Shown: piece after piece, positions 37,103 through 45,662 of the stretch | Layout of the letters: each line of letters opens with the position of its first letter | Numbering within the stretch: position 1 is the stretch's first letter | Assembly (NCBI RefSeq): GCF_007744675.1 | Contig: NZ_CP036269.1 | Coordinates: 2,185,501-2,249,500, forward strand | Direction of reading: 5' to 3' | DNA length: 64,000 nucleotides | DNA from: Gimesia alba | Lineage (GTDB): Bacteria; Planctomycetota; Planctomycetia; Planctomycetales; Planctomycetaceae | Notes under the pieces: model-generated | Databases searched by the model: none | What the model was told of the DNA's origin: nothing | What the model saw: only the letters and a program-made list of their open reading frames with translations | Made by a program: the position numbers and the translations under genes

Positions 37103-38410
37103 TTAGTTATTTGTTTCGGATACATTGGCATCATCGCTTTCTATTTTACCCTGCTGAGCCGGGATTTGAAAAGTGCCTGGTATCAAGTCGAACAGCGTAT
37201 TTATTGAGATGGCAAAGCCGAGACCTTCTGCGACTCTTTTATCTCCCGTCATCGTGTTGATGCCAATGAGAAATCCGTTCTCATCATATAACCCGCCACC
37301 TGAATTTCCGGGATTCAGCGGGGTGGTTGTTTGAATGATCTGATAAGTAAACGCGCCCTTGGTCTGTTTCCGATACTGAGAAAGATTGCCAGTGGAGTGC
37401 GTCCAGCCAAGGGCATGCGGATTTCCGATGGCAAAGACTTTTGAACCAATCAGCGGGGCTTTATCCTTGTGCCAGAATGCATCACTTACGACTTCTTTGT
37501 CAAGTGGTGCTGAGATCAAGGCCAGATCGATTCCATGTGGTGCAATCCATTCAATCTGGCCTTGGACAGGAATTTGACCAATGGCCTGGACTGTGACCGG
37601 ATCTGATTTGTCAAAGTCCTCAGTTACGTTCCGAGAGTCGCCATTATACTCAGGGTCAATCACATGACGATTTGTCACAATCAAAGACTTCCCATCGACT
37701 GATGTTAAAATGACTCCACTCCCCATTCCTCGGCCGAACAGGCCGTTGTTGACTTCAATCAGAACATTTGACTTCATCGCTCTCTTCAAGTCGGCTGGTA
37801 AATTGTCCAGAGAAGAAGGATCAAAGGCATACTCACTGAATGCAATCGAATTGGTACGGGGCGTGTCCATATAAAAATACAATCCTGCAGACCAGCCAAT
37901 GATTTCGAAAAAGCCGATCATTAACCCAGCAACGGCTAAAGCGAATCCTTTCTTGTGAGTCGGATGAGAAACTAATGCTATGCAGGCCAGGATCATGGCG
38001 AAGAGTCCCGTGATGATCCCAAATAGCGGGATGCCCAGGAGCGCGATGATGAATGCCCAGATTGCAAGCTTATTCCATAACTGTTTTGGTTTTTCAGAAA
38101 TGGTCAGCGCGTTGTCCGTGTAACTTGGAATGACAGGAAGTGGCTCTGCATGGTTTAAATCGTCTCGTGAAATGACGAGTGCCGATGTGGAGGCATTGCT
38201 CATAGTACCTTGAGAGCATTGATAAGACCCACATTGCTGGTATTCTGTCCAACATGTCTGGTGATGAATTCCCCCACATTGCATACAACTGGCGGTCAAT
38301 TCTCCCTGTTCGATTTCTTTATTGCACCGCGCACATTTAACTCCCGCTTCTCGCTCTCCTGCAACGCGGATATACGGGCTCTCTTTTGAACTGCTTCTGC
38401 TCTGATCCAT
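37103..38410 (-). CDS. RING-like zinc finger fused to membrane-anchored trypsin-like protease
   Basis: 435 residues. The N-terminal treble-clef/RING-like pattern is C26-x2-C29, C42-x2-C45, H50-x2-C53, C60-x4-C65, of the prokaryotic RING type. Two or three hydrophobic helices (about 113-175) follow, then a trypsin-like/DegP-type domain (about 215-420) with VTNRHVID (His), GIDLALISA (Asp) and NPGNSGGGLYD (Ser). The catalytic triad looks complete. The architecture places a RING-like finger on the opposite side of the membrane from, or next to, the protease. Possible E3-like adaptor or substrate-processing factor in the ubiquitin-like pathway; inferred from context. Confidence 0.85.
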   Translation of the reverse strand: MDQSRSSSKESPYIRVAGEREAGVKCARCNKEIEQGELTASCMQCGGIHHQTCWTEYQQCGSYQCSQGTMSNASTSALVISRDDLNHAEPLPVIPSYTDNALTISEKPKQLWNKLAIWAFIIALLGIPLFGIITGLFAMILACIALVSHPTHKKGFALAVAGLMIGFFEIIGWSAGLYFYMDTPRTNSIAFSEYAFDPSSLDNLPADLKRAMKSNVLIEVNNGLFGRGMGSGVILTSVDGKSLIVTNRHVIDPEYNGDSRNVTEDFDKSDPVTVQAIGQIPVQGQIEWIAPHGIDLALISAPLDKEVVSDAFWHKDKAPLIGSKVFAIGNPHALGWTHSTGNLSQYRKQTKGAFTYQIIQTTTPLNPGNSGGGLYDENGFLIGINTMTGDKRVAEGLGFAISINTLFDLIPGTFQIPAQQGKIESDDANVSETNN

Positions 38411-38487
38411 AGGGACTCATCCAGGTTAAAAATAACAAAACCGGAAGCCGATCTTGCTGTTTGTCATTTAAGGAGATCAAGGTATCC

Positions 38488-39192
38488 TCAATTACTCAGT
38501 ATAAAGAACAGAAACATCAAAAGGGTATAAAAAATGTTTAAAGCGACCGAAACCCAGGCAAGAATAGATATAATCGGTCCTGATTGCGAAAGTTGCTTCC
38601 TTCGCGGTAGTACATAAATCAAACTGATCAGCAGTGCGAGTGGGGCCAAAATGCCGATCATCGAAAAAACAAACAGACCGATCACACTGTTCCTCATGGA
38701 ATCAACACGTTCTCCTCGATCGTATTGATTTTTTAAATCATTGAGAGACATTGGATCGGTGGAATCAAACGTTGTACTACAGTATCTGCATTTCAGGGCG
38801 ATTGATTTGATTACTTCTCCGCAGGCGGGACACTCCTTGGTATCCCCCCATGCGGTTAATGTTACTTGCGAAGTTTTGTCAGAGTCGACGGGAGCTGGCG
38901 CCTGTTGACAACCGTAGGTTCCGCATCCACCAATTTCACTCCAGCATTCACGATGATGAGTTTGATCACAATCGGGACATTGAACACAACTTTCATTCGG
39001 CTGGATATCGCTTTGACAGATCGGGCAGACCGCCGTCTGGCCAACATCCAGAGGAGCACTGAATAGAACTTTCAAATCCGTCGTTAATGCGATCAACTTC
39101 TTGCATTTAGGGCATTGGAATGAACGGTTTCGCTCTGAATCAGGAAGTCGAACCTTCACGCCACATTCACAAGTTACGATATTATCAGCCAC
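38488..39192 (-). CDS. RING-like and zinc-ribbon membrane protein
   Basis: 234 residues. An N-terminal zinc ribbon (C8-x-C10...C27-x2-C30) is followed by a RING-like motif C56-x2-C59, C72-x2-C75, H80-x2-C83, C90-x4-C95 closely similar to that of the neighbouring trypsin fusion (both contain HHxxCW). A third zinc ribbon (CPACGEVIKSIALKCRYC) and two C-terminal hydrophobic helices (about 172-233) complete it. A membrane-bound RING-type protein is the expected shape for an E3-like ligase. Gap to the next gene 77 bp. Confidence 0.82.
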   Translation of the reverse strand: MADNIVTCECGVKVRLPDSERNRSFQCPKCKKLIALTTDLKVLFSAPLDVGQTAVCPICQSDIQPNESCVQCPDCDQTHHRECWSEIGGCGTYGCQQAPAPVDSDKTSQVTLTAWGDTKECPACGEVIKSIALKCRYCSTTFDSTDPMSLNDLKNQYDRGERVDSMRNSVIGLFVFSMIGILAPLALLISLIYVLPRRKQLSQSGPIISILAWVSVALNIFYTLLMFLFFILSN

Positions 39193-39290
39193 GTCAGGAA
39201 TTTCTTAAAAGAAGCATCAATAAGGGAAGTCATTTTGTCGGGTAAACGGGTTCTAAGACTTCGATGAATTTACTGTACTGTGAAAAACGG

Positions 39291-39839
39291 TTAATTCTGA
39301 TTCAGAGCTCTGATCACAGCAGAAATGACATTCCAGAGGACGGCAAAACCGATTGATACCAGAACCATTTTTCCCCCTTTGGGTTTCCCTTGAATCATCC
39401 AGACAATTCCTGCAATACATCCAATGCCTGAACAAAGAGCGGCAACCACCCAGTCGCCTGTTGTCATATCTTCATCGACGTACGCATTGTCTTTCTTCCG
39501 GTTTTTTTTAGCCTCTCTTTTGGCTTTCGCTTTCAGTGCCGGATCAAAAATTTCACCACAAAATCGGCATTTGGATGCTGACTTGGCGATGTCCTCACCA
39601 CAACTGGGGCAAGCCTTTCTTTTTGCGGAGGGAATGGATTCTCCTTCATTGGGTTCGAAATCGTCAAAACCGAAAGGATCATCCTCACCTGTTGACTCGG
39701 CATCATAAATTTCTTCTTCATCAAGATTCGGGATTTTGATGACTCCGCCGCAATCTGGACACTTCGCTTTTTTTCCGGCAGCGGAGTCCTTGGCTTTAAT
39801 TTGCTTTCCACAAAAACTACATGTTACACGAATAGACAT
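39291..39839 (-). CDS. Double zinc-ribbon membrane protein
   Basis: 182 residues. Two zinc ribbons are visible, CSFCGKQIKAKDSAAG with CPDCGG (about 8-34) and CPSCGEDIAKSASKCRFCGE (about 74-93). A charged linker and two hydrophobic helices (about 130-178) follow. Related in style to the RING-like neighbour but without the HHxxCW part. It likely binds protein partners at the membrane. Confidence 0.75.
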   Translation of the reverse strand: MSIRVTCSFCGKQIKAKDSAAGKKAKCPDCGGVIKIPNLDEEEIYDAESTGEDDPFGFDDFEPNEGESIPSAKRKACPSCGEDIAKSASKCRFCGEIFDPALKAKAKREAKKNRKKDNAYVDEDMTTGDWVVAALCSGIGCIAGIVWMIQGKPKGGKMVLVSIGFAVLWNVISAVIRALNQN

Positions 39840-39905
39840 AGTGCAATTTTTCTTGGTCTAAGATTGAATGAGATGGATTAAAAGGGATCAGGAAAAAAAG
39901 GTGTC

Positions 39906-40973
39906 TCAACTGGCGTTCTCTTTCAAAGAAAACTCCAGTACTGTTTTTCCAAGTACAATTTGGTCTTTGTCATGTAAGGTGCTGGCGCTGATGGGAATCC
40001 CGTTGACATAGGTCCCATCAGGGGTACTGCAATCTTCAATTTCAAAACGCCCCCCTCGATTAATAATTAACGCATGTCGCGGTTCAATCGCATCGTCTTT
40101 GAATAGATAGATGTCGGCTTTCGGTGAACTGCCCAAAACGGTTGTGTCTTTATAAATGATAAATTGTTTTCCGGCGAGCGGTCCTTTCTGCATCAAGACC
40201 CAGGCTGTTTTCGTCCAACCCTCAACAAGCCCGATAAACAGTCCCACAAAGATCCCAATGGTTGTGAGTCCAACTGCTCTGGAGTAGGTTGCCTGGCCAT
40301 CTTCACTGGTGAGGACCAGACTGATCGGATCAAACAAAAGTCCTCCGATAAGACCTCCTAAAACGGCTCCCACCAGGCCATTGATAATGACTTTTTTTTC
40401 CTTCAAGGCAATTCCCTGTCCGATGCCTGCAGGAATCGAAACGATACTCCATGCCGCGGCCCGTCCCATCATCAAGACCAGCAGGGCCATGCCCGTCGGC
40501 ATTTCTCCAGGGAGAGGGTCTTCCATTAAGCCAAGAGCGATGGCAGACATGATGCCAAATACGATTCCCGTGGGAAATAATGCAAGGAGCCCCCCGAGAA
40601 ATCCTACACCCAGGCCGACAACACTCGATTTCACTGCCCGCAGGCTGTTTCTACAAATCAGGCCTTCTGCAGCGCCCAGAAAAAGACCAATAAAAGCAGC
40701 CGTTACGGGAAACAGAAGCAGTGCTGCAAGATTGAATTCCTCGCCGATTTCATTGTCATCAAAGAATGGTTCCAGTATCAGCCACCCCAGAAATGCACCC
40801 ACACCACCGCAAAATGCCATATAGAACCAGTTGGCGTAGATGACACGAACGATCCAGGGGCGATCATTGATCGGGCCTGCATCTCTCCGGAGAAAAGACT
40901 GCAGTTCGACATATTCATCAACATCAGGTGCATAGAGCTCATCTGACGTGATCTTCATGGAATCTGACATCAT
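39906..40973 (-). CDS. FHA-domain multi-pass membrane protein
   Basis: 355 residues. About six hydrophobic helices occupy 45-250, some glycine-rich (GLVGAVLGGLIGGLLF). The C-terminal FHA domain (about 270-350) shows TVLGSSPKADIYL, EPRHALIINRGGRFEI and DGTYVNG, the phosphothreonine-binding face. FHA domains read Thr-phosphorylated proteins, so phosphorylation may recruit partners to this site. A good AAGGA ribosome site precedes the tandem ATGs. Fourth in the ubiquitin-like operon. Confidence 0.88.
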   Translation of the reverse strand: MMSDSMKITSDELYAPDVDEYVELQSFLRRDAGPINDRPWIVRVIYANWFYMAFCGGVGAFLGWLILEPFFDDNEIGEEFNLAALLLFPVTAAFIGLFLGAAEGLICRNSLRAVKSSVVGLGVGFLGGLLALFPTGIVFGIMSAIALGLMEDPLPGEMPTGMALLVLMMGRAAAWSIVSIPAGIGQGIALKEKKVIINGLVGAVLGGLIGGLLFDPISLVLTSEDGQATYSRAVGLTTIGIFVGLFIGLVEGWTKTAWVLMQKGPLAGKQFIIYKDTTVLGSSPKADIYLFKDDAIEPRHALIINRGGRFEIEDCSTPDGTYVNGIPISASTLHDKDQIVLGKTVLEFSLKENAS

Positions 40974-41057
40974 GTGATCCTTAAATTGATGAATTCGCCC
41001 TTTGTTTATTTATCGTTTCATCACAGATAAATATGATGGCGGTAAAATAGTGTATCC

Positions 41058-42233
41058 CTATTGGCTCTCTGATTTCAATATCTCAGATTCTTGAGATACT
41101 TTATTTTTGGCATTTGGTTTCTTCTCGGAATCCTCTTGCTTTACGGTTTGTTTTTCAGGTGAAGCATCAGCCGATTTGGATTTTGTTTTCGAGCCATTTT
41201 GGAGCTCTCTTTGCTTTCGCTGAATATACTTTGTCAGTGCCTTGCGTTCCTGATCTGTCAGACCATATTGTGTTTGAATCATGCTCAACGCTTGCGAACA
41301 AAGGGTAAGTGTTTGTGAAATCGCTGTTCGCTTCTTGTTTTCCAGTTCAATCTGCTGTTTGGTTGCGTCCTCTGGCATTGTTGTTGAAAGAGTTCCAAAC
41401 AGGTGATTGACTTCCTGTAGGCGCTGATTCACTTCTCTGAGTTTATCCTCGAATCCAGGCTTGATCAATTTATTTGTGCCATAGTGTTCGACAACACCGG
41501 TCACAATCATTTCCTGCTCCCATCTTGATTTTGTTCCGGCGAGCAGGTAACCAATCAGAAACAGACAGAGCCCCATCAAAAGTTGAATGGATCCTCGCAT
41601 TAGAGGGTGCTCTTCATGCTGCTGTGTCGCAGCCGCGCGCGGATCCGGCGTGGAATATTGCGAGATACTGCCGGTCTGAGTTAAAGGTGTTTGGCTGGCT
41701 TCAAGGCTCCAGACTTTTTCTCCCACCCAATAATGACTCATGAGAACCGGTTTTCCGTTTCGCCATTCAAACACGCCTTCCAGCTTGCGAACGGGGTCGA
41801 CGACATAAGCAACTTGACCGGGCCCGGAAAAAAAGTTCTCCTGTATGAATACATCACGATCAGAAAGAAAAATTCCAAAATCAGGATGAGAGTGATACCA
41901 GCCAATAATTCTCAAGTCCGAATATTTAGAATCCATTTCACTATTGATCTGAGACCATGATTCATGTGTAAATGTGACTTCGGCAAATTTACTGGCTGCC
42001 TGATTACAACGAATGTATTGAGTGACATTGGCAAAAGGGCCATTCTCATCTTGTTGCCATTCTCCGACAAGAACACCACAAATTTCGACGCTGGTATCGT
42101 TTGCAGCGTGATCCTGGATGCCCTGGTGGACTGTCGGGGAGATTAAAAGTCGAAAATCAGAGCGTGGCTTGATCGGGAATTCTGCTTCCGGGAACTTCTC
42201 ATTTTTTAACTGATGTATATCGGGGCCGGCCAT
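41058..42233 (-). CDS. JAB/JAMM isopeptidase-like protein with membrane anchor
   Basis: 391 residues. The N-terminal MPN/JAB domain (about 25-175) has the zinc site Glu50 (VEICGVLVG), HSHPDFGIFLSDRD (H114, H116, S124, D127), the full JAMM motif. A single hydrophobic helix lies at about 215-233, then a coiled coil (about 255-340) and a Lys/Glu-rich tail. JAMM enzymes cleave ubiquitin-like proteins from targets or trim their C-termini. The start overlaps the E1 stop (TAATG), so E1 and JAB are coupled. Confidence 0.9.
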   Translation of the reverse strand: MAGPDIHQLKNEKFPEAEFPIKPRSDFRLLISPTVHQGIQDHAANDTSVEICGVLVGEWQQDENGPFANVTQYIRCNQAASKFAEVTFTHESWSQINSEMDSKYSDLRIIGWYHSHPDFGIFLSDRDVFIQENFFSGPGQVAYVVDPVRKLEGVFEWRNGKPVLMSHYWVGEKVWSLEASQTPLTQTGSISQYSTPDPRAAATQQHEEHPLMRGSIQLLMGLCLFLIGYLLAGTKSRWEQEMIVTGVVEHYGTNKLIKPGFEDKLREVNQRLQEVNHLFGTLSTTMPEDATKQQIELENKKRTAISQTLTLCSQALSMIQTQYGLTDQERKALTKYIQRKQRELQNGSKTKSKSADASPEKQTVKQEDSEKKPNAKNKVSQESEILKSESQ

Positions 42234-43426
42234 TATTTTGTTTTCCCTGCTTCTAGAGGTCCCAACACCTGCTGGCGGTCTCCAGATAATTCATAAAATT
42301 TTTGTTCCATCCCCACTCGCCCCGTAAGAATATCCCACAAGGGGACTCCCAGTTCATTTAGTGTCAGATCAAGGAATTTCGAATTAGAATTGAGAGAGTG
42401 AAAAAAATGAGGTGTCCGTTGTTCCCCACAATCGGGACAAATGGCATTGCTCTCAGTGACTTGACCCAGGGAAGAGTGGTAAATTTCTGTTTCCTGACAG
42501 GAATGACACGTGAATGATTCGATTAAATCCTGATTAAACTCAACAACGGCTTCCGGACCGAGATCAGATAAGATGAGCTCAAGAAACGTACCAGCCTGGA
42601 TCTGACTGTTCTGCGAAAGTTCAATGACTGGTTCAAATATTTCATGTGTTGGACAATCTTCCAGGCGAGAGTATTTCACAAGGTAACTCTGATGATTCGT
42701 ACCATCGAAAACAAACCCTTGTCCTTCAAGCGTTTCGAGTCCATGAATCATCTTTACCGCTTCCTGAACCTGAATCCCTGCAATGACGGATGAGGTTGTC
42801 GGAGTTGTCGGGACTTTTCCCTGTTCCATTTCGTCACGCGTTAACAGGGCACAGCTTCTTCGAGACTCAAGCATTTTCCAGTCGACTTCGTTCATCGTAC
42901 ATTCGTAGCATGGACCCGTCTGAGAGTTGAACACTCTGGCAACCCCATCAAGCCGTTCTATTGCACCGTCAATCCAGGGCTTACCAACACGTGAAGCAGA
43001 TTGATTTATCGAAACACGTGCTTCTCGATTATCGAGTCCGCCGAGGATGACATCGGCCCATCGATATACACCCAACCCTAAATCATAGACAACATTGCCG
43101 TGAAAGAAGTTCGATTTCATTTCCGGGTAGATTGAACGCGCCCGCTCCGCAGCAACTTCTGCCTTGCTGCGCCCGCAATCGGCTTCACGATAGAGAATAG
43201 ATCGTGACAGATTGGAGTTCTCAATGTTATCCAGATCGGCAACCATCAGATTGCCGATGCCTAACAGAGCAAGATTCTTAATCAACTCATTTCCAATTGC
43301 TCCCGCACCAATGACCAGAGCATTCGAGGAAGACAGTTTTTCCTGATCCCACCAACCGATCAAATTAAATCGCGAAAACCGATCATCGGGCTGGTCGAGA
43401 TCAGTCAAATTCAGAACATCGTTCAT
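42233..43426 (-). CDS. E1-like ThiF-family adenylating enzyme
   Basis: 397 residues from the ATG at 43426 (a GTG at 43441 is possible). The ThiF/E1 Rossmann core shows GAGAIGNELIKNLALLGIGN, then DLDNIENSNLSRS and GLDNREARVSINQ. Cysteines C173 and C176 (CYEC) and C192 (RRSCALL) match the zinc-and-thioester region of E1 proteins. The C-terminal 130 residues include CxxC...CPDC zinc-binding pairs. It would adenylate the ubiquitin-like protein encoded 9-24 bp upstream and pass it to the E2-like protein. Confidence 0.9.
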   Translation of the reverse strand: MNDVLNLTDLDQPDDRFSRFNLIGWWDQEKLSSSNALVIGAGAIGNELIKNLALLGIGNLMVADLDNIENSNLSRSILYREADCGRSKAEVAAERARSIYPEMKSNFFHGNVVYDLGLGVYRWADVILGGLDNREARVSINQSASRVGKPWIDGAIERLDGVARVFNSQTGPCYECTMNEVDWKMLESRRSCALLTRDEMEQGKVPTTPTTSSVIAGIQVQEAVKMIHGLETLEGQGFVFDGTNHQSYLVKYSRLEDCPTHEIFEPVIELSQNSQIQAGTFLELILSDLGPEAVVEFNQDLIESFTCHSCQETEIYHSSLGQVTESNAICPDCGEQRTPHFFHSLNSNSKFLDLTLNELGVPLWDILTGRVGMEQKFYELSGDRQQVLGPLEAGKTK

Positions 43427-43450
43427 AAGATTCACTTTCACCCTGTTTGT

Positions 43451-43723
43451 TCAAGATCCTGCAGTGATTTCGGGTTGCAGGCGGAGAATGTCGCCATCTT
43501 GAACCTGAGCAGACTCTAGCGTATCAGAGTGTAAGAGTTGGCGTCCTGAGCTTTTGTGATGAAATTTATAGCTCATCAACTGTCCGTCCGGGCTGTGACT
43601 CGGAAGATTCATCTTTCCAATCAGAACAGAGATGAGACGATCAATTTCGGCATCACTCGGAACTTCAACAACTTGCCTTTTATTTCCGGTGGCGTCCCAC
43701 ACTTCAATTTTAATATCGCTCAT
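43451..43723 (-). CDS. Ubiquitin-like (YukD-type beta-grasp) protein
   Basis: 90 residues. IKIEVWDATGNKRQVVEV starts a beta-hairpin, a helix follows (IDRLISVLIGKM) and later strands LMSYKFHHKSSGRQL and DGDILRLQPEI complete a beta-grasp fold like YukD/EsaB. The C-terminus is ITAGS rather than GG, so a trailing tail must be trimmed or a Gly-Ser end used. The first gene of the nine-gene run, with a good promoter and a GGGGAAAATAAG leader. Confidence 0.85.
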   Translation of the reverse strand: MSDIKIEVWDATGNKRQVVEVPSDAEIDRLISVLIGKMNLPSHSPDGQLMSYKFHHKSSGRQLLHSDTLESAQVQDGDILRLQPEITAGS

Positions 43724-43772
43724 TAGAACTTATTTTCCCCACATTCCAGATAAGAAACTGCGTGAACGAGTG

Positions 43773-43801
43773 ATTAGAACCGGTGCGATTCGCAGAGTCA
43801 A
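43773..43801 (-). promoter_or_regulatory. Sigma-70-type promoter of the ubiquitin-like operon
   Basis: On the minus strand TTGACT (43801-43796), 17-nt spacer, TCTAAT (43778-43773). Predicted start about 43766, 43 nt before the ATG at 43723. Good agreement with consensus and optimal spacing. Confidence 0.65.
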
Positions 43802-43891
43802 GGATTCAACGGACTCCATCTCTGGTATCATAAAAATTCATGATGAGCGTCTTGGAAGACCGATTTGGAAAATCAGTAGAGTTCGTTCTGG

Positions 43892-45259
43892 TCAGGCAAT
43901 CAGATCCTGAATGATGCGCGCCTGAGGAACAACCGTGTGTGGGCGGTTGAGTGTGTCATAAAGAATGTGATGATGGTCTATGCCAAGCAATCGATAGATT
44001 GTCGCTACGATGTCTCCAGGCGTAACCGGGCTCTGGATCGGCGTGGCCCCCGAGCGATCACTGGCACCGTAGACCAGACCAGCTTTGATACCGCCTCCGG
44101 CCAGCATAATCGAGTAGCATGAGTTCCAGTGGTCGCGTCCGGCATTATTATTTATTTTGGGGGTCCGACCAAAGTCCCCCAGCACCGCCACCAGAGTTCG
44201 TTCCAGTAAGCCGCGCTGGGCGAGGTCTTCAATTAAACTGCTACAGGCGGCATCAAACTGTGGCAATAGTGTTGTTTTCAGGCTTCTGAAATTCTGGCCA
44301 TGGGTGTCCCAGGTGGCATTGGCGTGTGGCGCCCACGACATCGTTACGACGCGCGTCTTCGCTTCAATCAATCGACGTGCCAGCAGAACGCTTTGTCCAT
44401 AGATATTTCTGCCATAACGGTCGCGGACACTCGCAGGTTCTTCGTTCAGTTTGAAAGCCCGTTGTGCCTGATTCGACGTCAACAGTTCAAATGCCTGCCT
44501 TTGAAAGTCGTCCATCGAAGCCAGAGTCTGGTTCGACTTGCCGCCCAAACCTCGGTCCAGCGATGAAAGCAGTCCACGACGGGCATTCATACGCTCCAGC
44601 GCCAGACCGTCCGGTAAGGACAGATTACGGACGTGAAAATCGGGTTTGTTGGGATCATCGAGGACCCAAAACGGATCGTAAGCCGCACCCATAAATCCGG
44701 CTAAAAAGCCAGGTTGCAGGGGACCAGCCGCTCCCTCTTTTGTTTTGTAAGGGAGTGTGATGTAGGGGAGCGCACCTGTGGGAGCAGGACGCAGTTTTGC
44801 GAGGACTGCGCCTGGTGAGGGATGGTCGTCTGGTTTGGCACCGCCTCCCTGTTCGCCTCGGTCGTGTCCGGTGAGTGCAGCATAGACGGCTGCTGCGTGT
44901 GAGTTGTTCACACTGTGATTCATTGATCGAATTAAAGTCACGCGATGCATCTGTCTGGCCAGCAGCGGCAGGTGTTCGCAGACGTTGACTCCTGTGAGAG
45001 ACGTAGGGATCGGATCGAACTCACCACGAATTTCAATCGGTCCCGCCGGCTTCATATCCCACATGTCGAGATGACTGGGACCGCCATTCAGAAAAATGAC
45101 AATACAAGCATCTGCTTTTGAAGCTTGCTGATTCCTTTGTTCCGCACCCGAGGTTTGTGCTGCCAGCAGTTGAGGCAAGGAAATGCCCAGCGTGCCCAAA
45201 CCGCCAACACGCAGTAATTCACGACGCGAGAATCGGTTTCCTGGCACACGGTCATTCAT
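43892..45259 (-). CDS. DUF1501 protein (Tat-exported)
   Basis: 455 residues with a Tat signal (FSRRELLRVGGLGTLGISLP). DUF1501 motifs: CIVIFLNGGPSHLDMWDMKP, LIRSMNHSVNNSHAAAVYAA and LVAVLGDFGRTPKINNNAGR. It lies 170 bp downstream of nothing on its strand but before the ubiquitin-like operon in the direction of transcription, with no coupling. A second family member to the one at 34398, with a divergent sequence. Role unknown. Confidence 0.85.
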   Translation of the reverse strand: MNDRVPGNRFSRRELLRVGGLGTLGISLPQLLAAQTSGAEQRNQQASKADACIVIFLNGGPSHLDMWDMKPAGPIEIRGEFDPIPTSLTGVNVCEHLPLLARQMHRVTLIRSMNHSVNNSHAAAVYAALTGHDRGEQGGGAKPDDHPSPGAVLAKLRPAPTGALPYITLPYKTKEGAAGPLQPGFLAGFMGAAYDPFWVLDDPNKPDFHVRNLSLPDGLALERMNARRGLLSSLDRGLGGKSNQTLASMDDFQRQAFELLTSNQAQRAFKLNEEPASVRDRYGRNIYGQSVLLARRLIEAKTRVVTMSWAPHANATWDTHGQNFRSLKTTLLPQFDAACSSLIEDLAQRGLLERTLVAVLGDFGRTPKINNNAGRDHWNSCYSIMLAGGGIKAGLVYGASDRSGATPIQSPVTPGDIVATIYRLLGIDHHHILYDTLNRPHTVVPQARIIQDLIA

Positions 45260-45662
45260 TGTGAATCTCCTGTTCCTCGAATGGCGTCAATAGAACAAGC
45301 TGTGGTCAATCCCGTCTGACAATGATTGATCCCGGAATCGTTAAAATTGTTTCCTGACTGTCCCTGACTTGCTGAGTTTTCATTCTAACAAGACATGTGC
45401 CATCACGTCTATTGCGTAATCAGTTCAAATTGTTTTACGGATTTAATTTTGACTTCTTCTCTCATCGCGGAATTCGGATGACCATAGCTGAATCGGGGAG
45501 AATTCGATAAAATCACAGAACGCTCTGCTGCACGAAGGCTGGAACCACTTTTTGAGCAGTGATGGTGATGGGTATCAAAATCAGATATATGGAATCCCAA
45601 TCGAGGGGAGTTGTTTGGTCTCAATACGCCTCAAGCTTCATTCGGTTTGCTAGAGGTATGTG
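45260..45662. other. Gene-free interval before the Ca-ATPase gene
   Basis: No coding sequence supported; a minus-strand open frame of 71 codons has no recognisable features. It must hold the promoters of two divergent genes, but I find no convincing -35/-10 or -24/-12 pair. AGAGGT (45652-45657) is the ribosome site for the ATG at 45663. Confidence 0.4.

Noticed and set aside
40309-40824. 171-codon plus-strand frame opposite the FHA gene
   Set aside because: Proline/arginine-rich antisense shadow of glycine-rich membrane helices.
45409-45624. 71-codon minus-strand frame before the Ca-ATPase gene
   Set aside because: No ribosome site, no conserved motif, Ser/His-rich random-like sequence.
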